64,000 bases of DNA from Saprospiraceae bacterium (GTDB lineage: Bacteria > Bacteroidota > Bacteroidia > Chitinophagales > Saprospiraceae), in contig JADKGI010000007.1 of the NCBI GenBank assembly GCA_016722285.1, positions 92,446 through 156,445 on the forward strand, in the 5' to 3' direction. A program made the translations under genes and the position numbers. Below are positions 18,780-26,432 of this stretch, piece by piece. Position 1 is the first letter of the stretch. Every line of letters starts with the position of its first letter. The notes under the pieces are model-generated. The model was given only the letters and a program-made list of their open reading frames with translations. It was not told the origin of the DNA and ran no database searches.

Positions 18780-19658
18780 ATGGCTTTAACATGTCATTCT
18801 GAATACGGAAAGATCCATTCACTTTTATTAAAATCTGTGAATGATGCATTTTTTAATGAGACCCATGTTTCTGAAAATTGGAAAAAGCTAAATTATTTGG
18901 CAATGCCTTATATGGATCATGCTTTAAAAGAGTATCAATATTTTGAAGCCATCATTAAATCTACTATTTCATCAGTGACTTATTTGCCATTTGACCGATC
19001 TGTCAATATGGATTCTATTTATTGCAGAGACGCAGCAATAGCTACTAATGCAGGAATGTTACTTTGTAACATGGGTAAAGAAGAGCGGAAAAAAGAGCCA
19101 TCTGCATTAAGAAAAGCGTTGGAAGATAATGACATCAAAATATTAGGTGAGATTACATCACCAGGCTCTGTCGAAGGTGGAGATGTTGCATGGTTAGGAG
19201 AACATATTTTGGCTGTTGGACTTACCTACAGGACTAATAAAGAAGGTATCCGGCAACTTACAGAACTGATTACTCCCTTAGGTGTTGAAGTGATCACTGT
19301 TAGTATGCCCCATTACAAGGGGCAAAAGGATGTTTTTCACTTAATGTCAATTTTAAGTCCAATAGACAAAAATGTAGCTGTCGTTTATTCTCCTTTGATG
19401 CCGATAGATTTTAGAAATTACCTTTTAAATAATGATTTTCTTCTCATAGATGTTCCGGATGATGAGTTCGATTCGATGGGATGTAATGTACTTGCATTGG
19501 CCCCTCGTACCTGCGTCATGGTGGACGGCAATCCCAAAACCAAATCAAAGCTTGAATCAGAAGGATTTGAAGTTTTAGTTTATGAAGGGAATGAAATTAG
19601 CCTGAAAGGTGGCGGAGGGCCAACATGTCTGACCAGGCCAATTCAACGGATAGTATAG
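18780..19658 (+). CDS. DDAH / arginine deiminase-superfamily hydrolase
   Basis: Guanidino-group-modifying enzyme of 292 residues, closest in form to dimethylarginine dimethylaminohydrolases, which hydrolyse N-methylated arginine to citrulline and methylamines. The catalytic triad is seen as EGGD (132-135), His187 in VFHLMS and the nucleophile Cys283 in GGGGPTCLT. YCRD (81-84) supplies another substrate-binding acidic residue. It is translated right after the permease (21-base gap), probably as one operon. The gene converges with the aspartoacylase-like gene, with 5 bases between the stop codons. Other members of the fold (arginine deiminase, citrullinase, amidinotransferase) remain possible, but the length and C-terminal Cys context favour DDAH. 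Confidence 0.85.
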   Translation: MALTCHSEYGKIHSLLLKSVNDAFFNETHVSENWKKLNYLAMPYMDHALKEYQYFEAIIKSTISSVTYLPFDRSVNMDSIYCRDAAIATNAGMLLCNMGKEERKKEPSALRKALEDNDIKILGEITSPGSVEGGDVAWLGEHILAVGLTYRTNKEGIRQLTELITPLGVEVITVSMPHYKGQKDVFHLMSILSPIDKNVAVVYSPLMPIDFRNYLLNNDFLLIDVPDDEFDSMGCNVLALAPRTCVMVDGNPKTKSKLESEGFEVLVYEGNEISLKGGGGPTCLTRPIQRIV

Positions 19659-19663
19659 CTCTG

Positions 19664-20662
19664 TTATTCTGCCGGGCTATAATCATATCCAATGTGAAAT
19701 AATGCATCTCCCAGGGATACAACGCTTGCATTGTTATGTCCAATAATATGACCGGAATATGTTGAAAAGATATCAGCACTCTTTGTTCCGTAAGGATCTT
19801 TTATTTCTCCTAGTTTTTCACCTTTCCTGATAAAATCTCCGGATTTTTTCTTCCATATAAAGATTCCGGGAGTTGATGCTCTAACCCAGTTTTGCTTGTG
19901 AATTATCCATTTATCAGAACTGATATGCTGGGGTTTATCCTCTATCATCTGCAAGCTGATAAGAATATTTTTGATTGCGATTATACCATTTGTAATAGCC
20001 ATTTTATCCAATCGTATTGATTCACCTCCTTCATAAACTATAGCAGGTACCTTCATGTCAAAAGCAGCTTTACGGAATGAATGGGCAATTAATGGCTGTT
20101 CTATAATAAATTTTACACCGCACTCAAATGCTAGCTGCTTTGCTACTTTGTCATTTTTATTAAAACGTATTTGCGGATAGTTGTATCGAGCATCACCCCC
20201 TGTGTGAAAGTCGATCGCTATATCCACAAAGGGTAGTATTTTTTTGGTAATGATTCTCGCTACTCTTGAGGCAAGTGATCCATTTAAGTGCCCCGGAAAT
20301 GATCTGTTAACATCCTTCCCATCAGTAACGTCCCGGCTAAAATTGATGAAACCAAAAACATTTAGTAAAGGAACTATTATCACAGTGCCACTCGTGACAG
20401 AATTATATAAACCATCTTCCAGGCTGCGTCTTATGATTTCAATTCCATTAATCTCGTTACCATGCAACCCGCCTAAAATGAGTAAAGATGGGCCGTGTAT
20501 TCCTGTGTGCATTACATGTGCAAATACATTAATTCGATTATCAGATGGTAATTTGCCTGCATTCATTCTGATTGTATGAAGTTTTCCAGGTGTAATTATT
20601 TCATTATCAATGATTAACTCTTTGATATTATTTAGCTTGGGTTCAAAAAGATTTGATGTCAT
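19664..20662 (-). CDS. Succinylglutamate desuccinylase/aspartoacylase-family hydrolase
   Basis: Zinc hydrolase of the AstE/AspA fold, about 332 residues. The zinc ligands are seen as GGLHGNEING (His and Glu) and a downstream His in DFHTGGD, with the DVNRSFPG substrate block between. The general-base Glu lies in VYEGGES. The C-terminal 80 residues form a small lipoyl-like beta domain (KKKSGDFIRKGEKLGEI). The start ATG 20662 is chosen because it follows the rimK stop by one base; the ATG at 20686 would overlap rimK. In many bacteria a gene of this family follows rimK, so the pair may add and remove glutamate or similar residues on a protein. The actual substrate is not known from the sequence. 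Confidence 0.85.
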   Translation of the reverse strand: MTSNLFEPKLNNIKELIIDNEIITPGKLHTIRMNAGKLPSDNRINVFAHVMHTGIHGPSLLILGGLHGNEINGIEIIRRSLEDGLYNSVTSGTVIIVPLLNVFGFINFSRDVTDGKDVNRSFPGHLNGSLASRVARIITKKILPFVDIAIDFHTGGDARYNYPQIRFNKNDKVAKQLAFECGVKFIIEQPLIAHSFRKAAFDMKVPAIVYEGGESIRLDKMAITNGIIAIKNILISLQMIEDKPQHISSDKWIIHKQNWVRASTPGIFIWKKKSGDFIRKGEKLGEIKDPYGTKSADIFSTYSGHIIGHNNASVVSLGDALFHIGYDYSPAE

Positions 20663-20663
20663 T

Positions 20664-21539
20664 TTACTTTCGGTTTTTTTCAACAAACTGAATAATCTTA
20701 CCAGCTATATCAATACCGGTTGTACCTTCTATCCCTTCCAGGCCAGGCGATGCATTCACTTCGAGTACCATAGGTCCTGAATGAGTCTTTAGCATATCGA
20801 CCCCCGCTATTTTTAAACCAAGAATTTGAGCGGATTTTAAAGCCGTCTCTTCCTCCTGTGAAGAAAGCTTTATTAATTCTGATGTTCCCCCCCTGTGCAG
20901 ATTGGATCTGAAATCACCGGACTTGGCCTGACGCTTCATTGCCCCAACAATTTTATCATCAACTATAAAAACCCTGACATCAGCCCCGTTTGCTTCTTTT
21001 ATAAATTTTTGAAGTATTACTTTTTCTTTTGTTGTGTGGAAAGCCTCAAGTATAGATTCGGCATTTGTTTTATTTTCTGCCAGAATCACACCCATGCCTT
21101 GAGTACCAGTAACTAACTTAATTATGATGGGGTAGGGTGACATTTGTTCTAATAAAAAGGGAATCGTATAGGGATTGCTAACATATACTGTCTTTGGTAC
21201 TCCGATACCATGACTTCCAAGTATTTGCAGGCAACTTAACTTGTCCCTTGCTTTCAATAATGGCTCAGCGTGCAAGGTTGAAAAAACACCCTGACTTTCA
21301 AACTGTCTAATCACTGCGGCTCCGTATGATGTAGCTGTACTTCCTATTCTTGGTATGACAGCATCAATATTTCCTATTGGTTGATTATTGAAAAATATCT
21401 TTGACTTCCCTGACTCAATCATAAGGTCACATGCCATATGATCAATCACTCTGACATAATGATTTCTTCTACGCGCTGCTTCAACAATACTTTGTGTGCT
21501 GTATAGCGAGGCATTTCGGGATAAAATGATAATATTCAT
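20664..21539 (-). CDS. rimK: RimK-type ATP-grasp ligase
   Basis: ATP-grasp amino-acid ligase of 291 residues, the length of RimK, which adds glutamate residues to the C-terminus of ribosomal protein S6. The order is the N-terminal pre-ATP-grasp domain (about 1-95), then the ATP-grasp fold with VTGTQGMGVILAE (phosphate loop), and the Mg/ATP site GVDMLKT ... VLEVNASPGLEGIE near residues 250-275. LHRGGTSE is the conserved RimK loop. It is translationally linked to the downstream aspartoacylase-like gene (1 base between stop and start). It is divergent from the UMF1 transporter gene with about 100 bases between. Poly-glutamate or tailing of another protein is an alternative activity. Confidence 0.92.
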   Translation of the reverse strand: MNIIILSRNASLYSTQSIVEAARRRNHYVRVIDHMACDLMIESGKSKIFFNNQPIGNIDAVIPRIGSTATSYGAAVIRQFESQGVFSTLHAEPLLKARDKLSCLQILGSHGIGVPKTVYVSNPYTIPFLLEQMSPYPIIIKLVTGTQGMGVILAENKTNAESILEAFHTTKEKVILQKFIKEANGADVRVFIVDDKIVGAMKRQAKSGDFRSNLHRGGTSELIKLSSQEEETALKSAQILGLKIAGVDMLKTHSGPMVLEVNASPGLEGIEGTTGIDIAGKIIQFVEKNRK

Positions 21540-21640
21540 TAAGAGAATTAATTATCGGATAAAGATAATATTAATGTTTTATTAGTATATTCTTTAACAA
21601 AATAAAGAATGTGCATACATTAGTGTTTCAAAATCAAAAC

Positions 21641-22923
21641 ATGACCACCATAGAACTCAATAATCGAAAGACTATAAATGCCTGGGCTATATTTGACTGG
21701 GCAAATTCTGCATATGCTCTGGTGATCTCAACTGCTATTTTTCCGGGATACTTTGAAGAGTACACACCTAAGGAAATTAGTCTCGGATCGTTAAATTTTT
21801 CAAACAGCTCGCTTTACTCTTTTGCCGTTTCGTTTTCATATATTATTATTGCAGCTTTATCGCCACTTCTCTCAGGAATAGCAGATTTTAGCGGAAGACG
21901 GAAGTTTTTCCTCAAGGCCTTTACATTGATTGGCTCACTTGCATGTACCATGTTGTTCTTTTTTAAAGGGGCACCTCAGCTGTGGCTCGGCACTTCGGCA
22001 TTTATATTAGCAACTATAGGATTTGCAGGAAGTCTTGTATTTTATGACTCTTATCTTCCTCTTATAGTTACCGAGGATAATTATAACAGAGTAAGTGCAA
22101 GAGGATACACATTTGGCTATATAGGTAGCGTGATTTTATTAATTTTCATATTAATGATGATACTAAACCCATCTTGGTTTGGTCTTGAAGATGGTCAATT
22201 AGGAGCAAGAATTGGATTTTTACTTGTTGGGGTTTGGTGGTTGGGCTTTGCACAATATACTTTCAAATATATGCCGCCGGACAAAAAGAATTTATTCAAA
22301 ATCAGCATGATCAAAAATGGCTATAAGGAAATAGTCGGTGCTTTCAGACGTGTTAGAAAAATGCCTGATATTAAAAATTTCTTAACTGCCTTCTTCTTCT
22401 ATAGCGCCGGAGTACAAACGGTTATATATCTGGCAACAATATTTGCAAAAAAAGAATTGGGCTTTGGCACAGGAGAATTAGTTTTATTGGTTTTAATACT
22501 TCAAATTGTAGCTATAGGAGGTGCCTATTTTTTTTCAGCTTTGGGGAATCAGAAAGGTAATAAATTATCAATTCTCACTATGATATTGATTTGGATAATA
22601 ATTTGTATAGCTGCATATTTCACATATGATAAGGTGACGTTTTACATTATTGCTGGTTTTGTAGGTCTGGTAATGGGAGGCATCCAATCCATGTCCAGAG
22701 CGAGTTATTCAATGCTGATACCAGAAAAGACCATGACACTACATCTTATTTTAGTTTTTATGATGTGGTATATAAGTCAGCAATTGTGGGAGGTACATTT
22801 ATTTTCGGATTGGTAGATAATCTGACAAATAATATGAGATATTCAGTTCTTGCTTTGGCTTTGCTTTTTGTTATTGGATTTTATTTTATGTGGCGAACCA
22901 AGAGTGCCAAATTGGAAAGTTAG
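21641..22923 (+). CDS. UMF1-type MFS transporter (frameshift at ~22733)
   Basis: MFS permease of the UMF1/Atg22-like family, 12 helices, about 427 residues when the frame is repaired. The N-terminus has AWAIFDWANSAYALVISTAIFP, the hallmark of the group, and GFVGLVMGGIQSMSRASYSMLIPEKT before helix 11. Right after PEKT one base is missing; adding an A gives NDTTSYFSFYDVVYKSAIVGG, the conserved last loop, and the gene then runs to TAG at 22921-22923. As written, the frame stops at 22816 in an unrelated tail. The start ATG 21641 is preferred to GTG 21611. Substrate unknown; members are linked to amino-acid or drug efflux. Divergent from rimK. Confidence 0.85.
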
Positions 22924-22952
22924 TTTGACTTTTTCTCAAATGCAGATGAATA

Positions 22953-22998
22953 TTAAAAAAAATCCGAAAGCTAGAGAGAACTTCTCAAACTTTCGGAT
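22953..22998 (-). terminator. Terminator of the PII-Amt-porin operon
   Basis: ATCCGAAAG (22962-22970) and CTTTCGGAT (22990-22998) form a perfect 9-bp stem with an inner GAGA/TCTC pairing. Read on the minus strand it is followed by a U-rich run from the A-tract at 22954-22961. It sits 60 bases beyond the porin stop. Confidence 0.7.
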
Positions 22999-23058
22999 AA
23001 CTAAGTAAAAGTAATTTTTACTTTAAATTGATCATACTTAAACTAACACTAAACGACC

Positions 23059-24084
23059 TTAAAAACTATAGACAGCAGCAATTAGCAATGATGATAAGTG
23101 GTCAGATCTGCCAGCTTTGGATAAATCAGGAATGACCAGATCACGCGAAAACATATCTGTTCTGATTTCAGGAATGATTCTAAGGTTACCCAATTTAATA
23201 TTGGCTGAGATAGTAAAATCCATGACATCATTACCTACAGTAGCTGGTTCTTCAGTATCAAATATTCCAATACCGTTATCCTTAAAGTACTCAGACCTGA
23301 TACCGAAAGATACATTATCAGAGGTTGCATAACTCAAATATAAAGCTGTACCATAAAAATTATCAGTTGCATTTGTGGCATTAATGCCCACATTGAAGAC
23401 ATCTGACACGGCAAAAGAGGAAGTCAAATCCAACTGCAAAAACCCTTTGTCAGCAAGAGCATTCACATAAACCGACCCTTTTTCGAAGGCATAAGATAAT
23501 TGGCCACCGAAAAAATAATTGCCATTGGGATTAAAATCTGTATAGTCTGTAGGGTTAAATACTCCAGCCATGGCTCCAAAACCGCCACCCAGATCATAGT
23601 TTATTTTAGCACCTGCATGATTAAATGGGCCGTAAGAAAACATATGAGATGTAGAATAATGGTAATTCAAGACTGGCGATATTACTTCATATCCTACAAA
23701 AGTGTTGAACTTTCCAAGAGTAAGTGTCATCTTTTCAGTTGGCTTATAATAAGCATAAGCCTGATTAACTATATTCAGAGATCCTTGAGAGTTAAAAACA
23801 GCATCCTTTCCACGTGGACCGAAGACCAGATCAGCTACAAATCCGGATTTTTCTGTTTCATATTTTCCTATTAAGTTAAACATACCTACTGAAAATCCAG
23901 GTAAATTTGCAAAAGAAGTATATGGTGCCAGTGTTCCTCCATTTGTAGCATCATTTGTGCTGTTTAAATTGGCTCTTAAGTATGTATCGACAGAACCGGA
24001 AATTGAAAAAAAAGAATCAAGCTTAATTTGTCCAAAACTAATCAGACAGGTCATTGTAAATACAAGTGTTAAAATGTTTTTCAT
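23059..24084 (-). CDS. Outer-membrane beta-barrel porin of the Amt operon
   Basis: Exported 341-residue protein. The signal peptide ends near ISFGQ, and the rest alternates amphipathic strands and ends with SSLLIAAVYSF, a C-terminal aromatic residue as in outer-membrane barrels. The sequence pattern (YAYYKPTEKMTLTLGKFNTFVGYEVISP) is that of Bacteroidota porins annotated as outer membrane beta-barrel or DUF1597-like. It is last in the minus-strand run glnK-amt-porin and ends in a terminator. A long inverted repeat separates it from amt. I infer that it lets small nitrogen compounds across the outer membrane; this rests on context and not on a motif. Confidence 0.82.
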   Translation of the reverse strand: MKNILTLVFTMTCLISFGQIKLDSFFSISGSVDTYLRANLNSTNDATNGGTLAPYTSFANLPGFSVGMFNLIGKYETEKSGFVADLVFGPRGKDAVFNSQGSLNIVNQAYAYYKPTEKMTLTLGKFNTFVGYEVISPVLNYHYSTSHMFSYGPFNHAGAKINYDLGGGFGAMAGVFNPTDYTDFNPNGNYFFGGQLSYAFEKGSVYVNALADKGFLQLDLTSSFAVSDVFNVGINATNATDNFYGTALYLSYATSDNVSFGIRSEYFKDNGIGIFDTEEPATVGNDVMDFTISANIKLGNLRIIPEIRTDMFSRDLVIPDLSKAGRSDHLSSLLIAAVYSF

Positions 24085-24123
24085 TGGTTTAGATTTTATT
24101 AGTGAAAAATTGTATAAATTTTA

Positions 24124-24199
24124 ACCAAAGAAACCTTGTAAATCAATCTGCAAGTGATTAGTTTTGCAGTTACATTAGAGCATTACAAGGTTTCTTGGT
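24124..24199. repeat. Nested inverted repeat between amt and porin
   Basis: The outer arms are 24125-24141 (CCAAAGAAACCTTGTAA) and 24183-24199 (TTACAAGGTTTCTTGGT), perfectly complementary except for one extra A on the left. Inside is a second hairpin, CTGCAA (24148-24153) with TTGCAG (24164-24169). In RNA this would be a long stem carrying an inner stem-loop, lying in the leader of the porin message. There is no T-run at the 3' side on the minus strand, so it may act as an RNA-stability or attenuation structure and not as a simple terminator. Confidence 0.65.
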
Positions 24200-24208
24200 G
24201 CTTAATTG

Positions 24209-24243
24209 CCCTCAGAAACTCCACTTTTTGAGGGTATTTTTTT
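24209..24243 (+). terminator. Hairpin plus T-run below amt, plus-strand orientation
   Basis: CCCTCA (24209-24214) and TGAGGG (24229-24234) form a 6-bp stem followed on the plus strand by TATTTTTTT. Genes around it run on the minus strand, for which the hairpin has no U-run. It may block antisense transcription or act weakly in both directions. Confidence 0.45.
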
Positions 24244-24248
24244 ATTAA

Positions 24249-25490
24249 CTATTCTGATACCATTAGTGCATAATTACCTCGTTCGATATTTTGGTATGCG
24301 CTCATTTCATGTTCTGTGAGATCAAGCCCTTTAATTTCCATCTCTTCACTTACTCTAAGCCCTACTGTCTTTTTGATGATTAAAAGTACCACATATGCAA
24401 ATATAAAAGTGAAGGCACCAATAGCAACTACACCTATGAGTTGAGGGATTAATTTTCCGGTGCCAAATATTCCTACTGCCAATGTACCCCAAACGCCACA
24501 AGCTAAATGTACTGAAGTGGCTCCTACTGGATCGTCCAATTTCAATTTGTCAAAAAATACCACTGAAAATGGAATAATAGCACCGGCAATAGCCCCAACT
24601 ATGATAGCTGAACCCGGGGTGAATCCATCAGCACCAGCAGTTATTCCTACCAGTCCACCTAACAAACCGTTTAGTACCATGGAATGATCCAGAGATTTGA
24701 ACTTCAGATAAGATACCACAAAAGTAGTCAATGCACCTGCCGCAGCTCCAAGGCATGTGGTTACAAAAACCAATGAAACGGCTCCCGGGTCAGCAGATAG
24801 AACTGATCCGCCGTTAAACCCAAACCAACCGAACCATAATAAAAATGCTCCGATGGTAGCCAGGGGCATGTTATGTCCTGGTATTGGCCTAACTCCTTTT
24901 TCAGTATATTTTCCTTTTCGTGCTCCCAAAAGAATAATAGCAGCCAATGCTCCCCATCCTCCCACACTGTGAACAAGTGTGGATCCGGCAAAATCAACAA
25001 AACCAAGGGTATTTAGCCACCCACCGCCCCATTTCCACATACCTGTCACAGGATAACAGATCATTACAAATAGGGTTACAAATAGCAGGAATGGCATTAA
25101 TTTGATTCTTTCTGCAACTGCTCCTGAGACAATGCTTGCACAAGTAGCTGCAAACATGGCCTGAAAAATAAAGTCTGTATAGTATGAATACTTGCCATCG
25201 GCATAGTCCTGTAAACCAGCTACACCTTCAGGTAAAGTAAGTCCAAATCCCGAAAATCCCAAAAAGCCACCTGTATAATCTGAACCGGGATACATCAGAT
25301 TGAAGCCCACAGCATAATAAGTAAGTAATCCAATACAAAGAATCATTACATTCTTAAATAATATATTTACTGTGTTTTTTTGTTGCACCAATCCTGCCTC
25401 AAGTGTTGCAAATCCTAAGTGCATAATGAATACCATCATCGCTGCGATGAGTACCCATAAATTATTTGTTACAAAAGGTATTTCTGTCAT
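24249..25490 (-). CDS. amt: Ammonium transporter
   Basis: AmtB/Mep/Rh-family ammonium channel, 413 residues and about 11 helices. The twin pore histidines are present in STLVHSVGGWGAL and GATSVHLACGVWG, and the signature GAFLLWFGWFGFNGGS is intact. The N-terminus lacks a cleaved signal, as is usual outside the proteobacteria. The C-terminal cytoplasmic tail (SEEMEIKGLDLTEHEMSAY) has the form that contacts PII. It lies 31 bases after the PII gene on the same strand, which is the classic glnK-amtB arrangement. PII would close the channel when nitrogen is plentiful. The C-terminal ~15 residues run on past the usual end. Confidence 0.96.
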   Translation of the reverse strand: MTEIPFVTNNLWVLIAAMMVFIMHLGFATLEAGLVQQKNTVNILFKNVMILCIGLLTYYAVGFNLMYPGSDYTGGFLGFSGFGLTLPEGVAGLQDYADGKYSYYTDFIFQAMFAATCASIVSGAVAERIKLMPFLLFVTLFVMICYPVTGMWKWGGGWLNTLGFVDFAGSTLVHSVGGWGALAAIILLGARKGKYTEKGVRPIPGHNMPLATIGAFLLWFGWFGFNGGSVLSADPGAVSLVFVTTCLGAAAGALTTFVVSYLKFKSLDHSMVLNGLLGGLVGITAGADGFTPGSAIIVGAIAGAIIPFSVVFFDKLKLDDPVGATSVHLACGVWGTLAVGIFGTGKLIPQLIGVVAIGAFTFIFAYVVLLIIKKTVGLRVSEEMEIKGLDLTEHEMSAYQNIERGNYALMVSE

Positions 25491-25521
25491 GATTTATTCT
25501 TTTAATTTGATGTTTAATTAA

Positions 25522-25860
25522 TTAAAGTGCGGATTCATTTATACTACCTGTACGGATCGAAACTATTTCTTCTATGGCTGAAATAATAATTTTACCATCG
25601 CCGATTTCGCCGGTTTGGGCTGCGTGTCTTATAGTATCCGAAATTCTTTTCACATTCTGGTCTTCGACTATTAGTTCAATTTTGAGTCTTGCGATGTATC
25701 CTATATCATATTCAGCACCACGATATACTACATGCTCGGCTAATTGTCTGCCATAACCCTTGACCTCAAAAAATGTAAAAAAATTAATCCCGATTTTGCT
25801 AAGATCATTTTTTACTGCTTCGAATTTTGAAGATCTTATGATGGCTTCTACCTTCTTCAT
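25522..25860 (-). CDS. glnK: Nitrogen regulatory PII protein
   Basis: 112-residue PII signal protein that reads 2-oxoglutarate and ATP/ADP and binds the neighbouring Amt. The T-loop is seen as GYGRQLAEHVVYRGAEY with Tyr46 and Tyr51; Tyr51 is the residue uridylylated in enteric PII proteins. The B-loop TGEIGDGKI (87-95) binds nucleotide. The T-loop sequence AEHVV differs from the GHTEL of E. coli GlnB, so modification in this organism is not certain. It is the first gene of the operon, with a good promoter 37-44 bases upstream and a set of repeated GGGGTA motifs further out. It could equally be named glnB; the link to amt favours glnK. Confidence 0.94.
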   Translation of the reverse strand: MKKVEAIIRSSKFEAVKNDLSKIGINFFTFFEVKGYGRQLAEHVVYRGAEYDIGYIARLKIELIVEDQNVKRISDTIRHAAQTGEIGDGKIIISAIEEIVSIRTGSINESAL

Positions 25861-25896
25861 ATATTTTTGTTTGTAAGTTATTAAATAAAAACATCA

Positions 25897-25927
25897 CAAA
25901 AGTAAGGTCAAATAGTGCCAGTCAAAA
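25897..25927 (-). promoter_or_regulatory. Promoter of the PII-Amt-porin operon
   Basis: On the minus strand TACTTTTG (25904-25897) fits TAnnTTTG, with TTTTG (25927-25923) as the -33 element at 18 bases spacing. It lies 37 bases before the PII ATG. Confidence 0.65.
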
Positions 25928-26066
25928 TCTTAATTTCTTTCCCTGTGTGGTTTTAAACTGTCCTACCAGACTTATATAATCTTAATAATCAGATAATTAG
26001 ATGCCAATACAATGTGGCGGGTATTGGTGTAAATATTTCATACTATTTTAACAAAAACTATAAATA

Positions 26067-26132
26067 TTATGGGGGTATAATCAGAATTATTGTATTTATA
26101 CTAAGTATTACCCCATAAATAATAGGGGTAAT
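26067..26132. promoter_or_regulatory. Triple TTATGGGGTAAT-like motif upstream of PII
   Basis: Three related boxes occur in 66 bases: TTATGGGGGTATAAT (26067-26081), ATTACCCCATAA (26107-26118, inverted copy) and AATAGGGGTAAT (26121-26132). The second and third form an 8-bp hairpin (ATTACCCC/GGGGTAAT), and the first and second a 10-bp one with a bulge, so the pairings exclude each other. They lie 140-210 bases upstream of the PII promoter. I infer binding sites for a regulator; no family can be named. Confidence 0.45.
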
Positions 26133-26228
26133 GATTAAAATTAATATTTATTTCATTGTTTCGGGCTTATTTAGTTAAAATAATAAACATGAAGTGATTT
26201 TATTAGTATTATTTAGATTATACAATCT

Positions 26229-26432
26229 TTGATATCAGATCCTATTTCGCCACAAATTGCGAATGCTCCAAGATTTGGTGTAGTATTCTTATTAATTTAC
26301 GCTGTACTGTAGGTAATTGACAGAAAGAAATATTATCATAATGCCAAAAAAGCAGAGCTTATTGCAAAATGCATATCGGAATCAGGCTCAATTATTAATA
26401 AAAGTAAGAATATGTTTAAAGCAAAACTATAG
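26229..26432 (+). pseudogene. Possible remnant of a small membrane protein gene
   Basis: One frame reads continuously from TTG 26229 to TAG 26430-26432 with a single internal TAG at 26310. Its product would be a short N-terminal part (SDPISPQIANAPR), a hydrophobic segment (FGVVFLLIYAVL), then a very basic tail (DRKKYYHNAKKAELIAK). The composition is that of a real protein, not of random AT-rich sequence, but I recognise no family. It ends directly against the stop of the OmpA-like gene on the other strand. A decayed small gene or a gene with one wrong base are both possible. Confidence 0.35.

Noticed and set aside
24460..25006. Open frames on the opposite strand and in another frame inside amt
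   Set aside because: They are shadows of the well conserved Amt coding sequence, with no start context or homology of their own.
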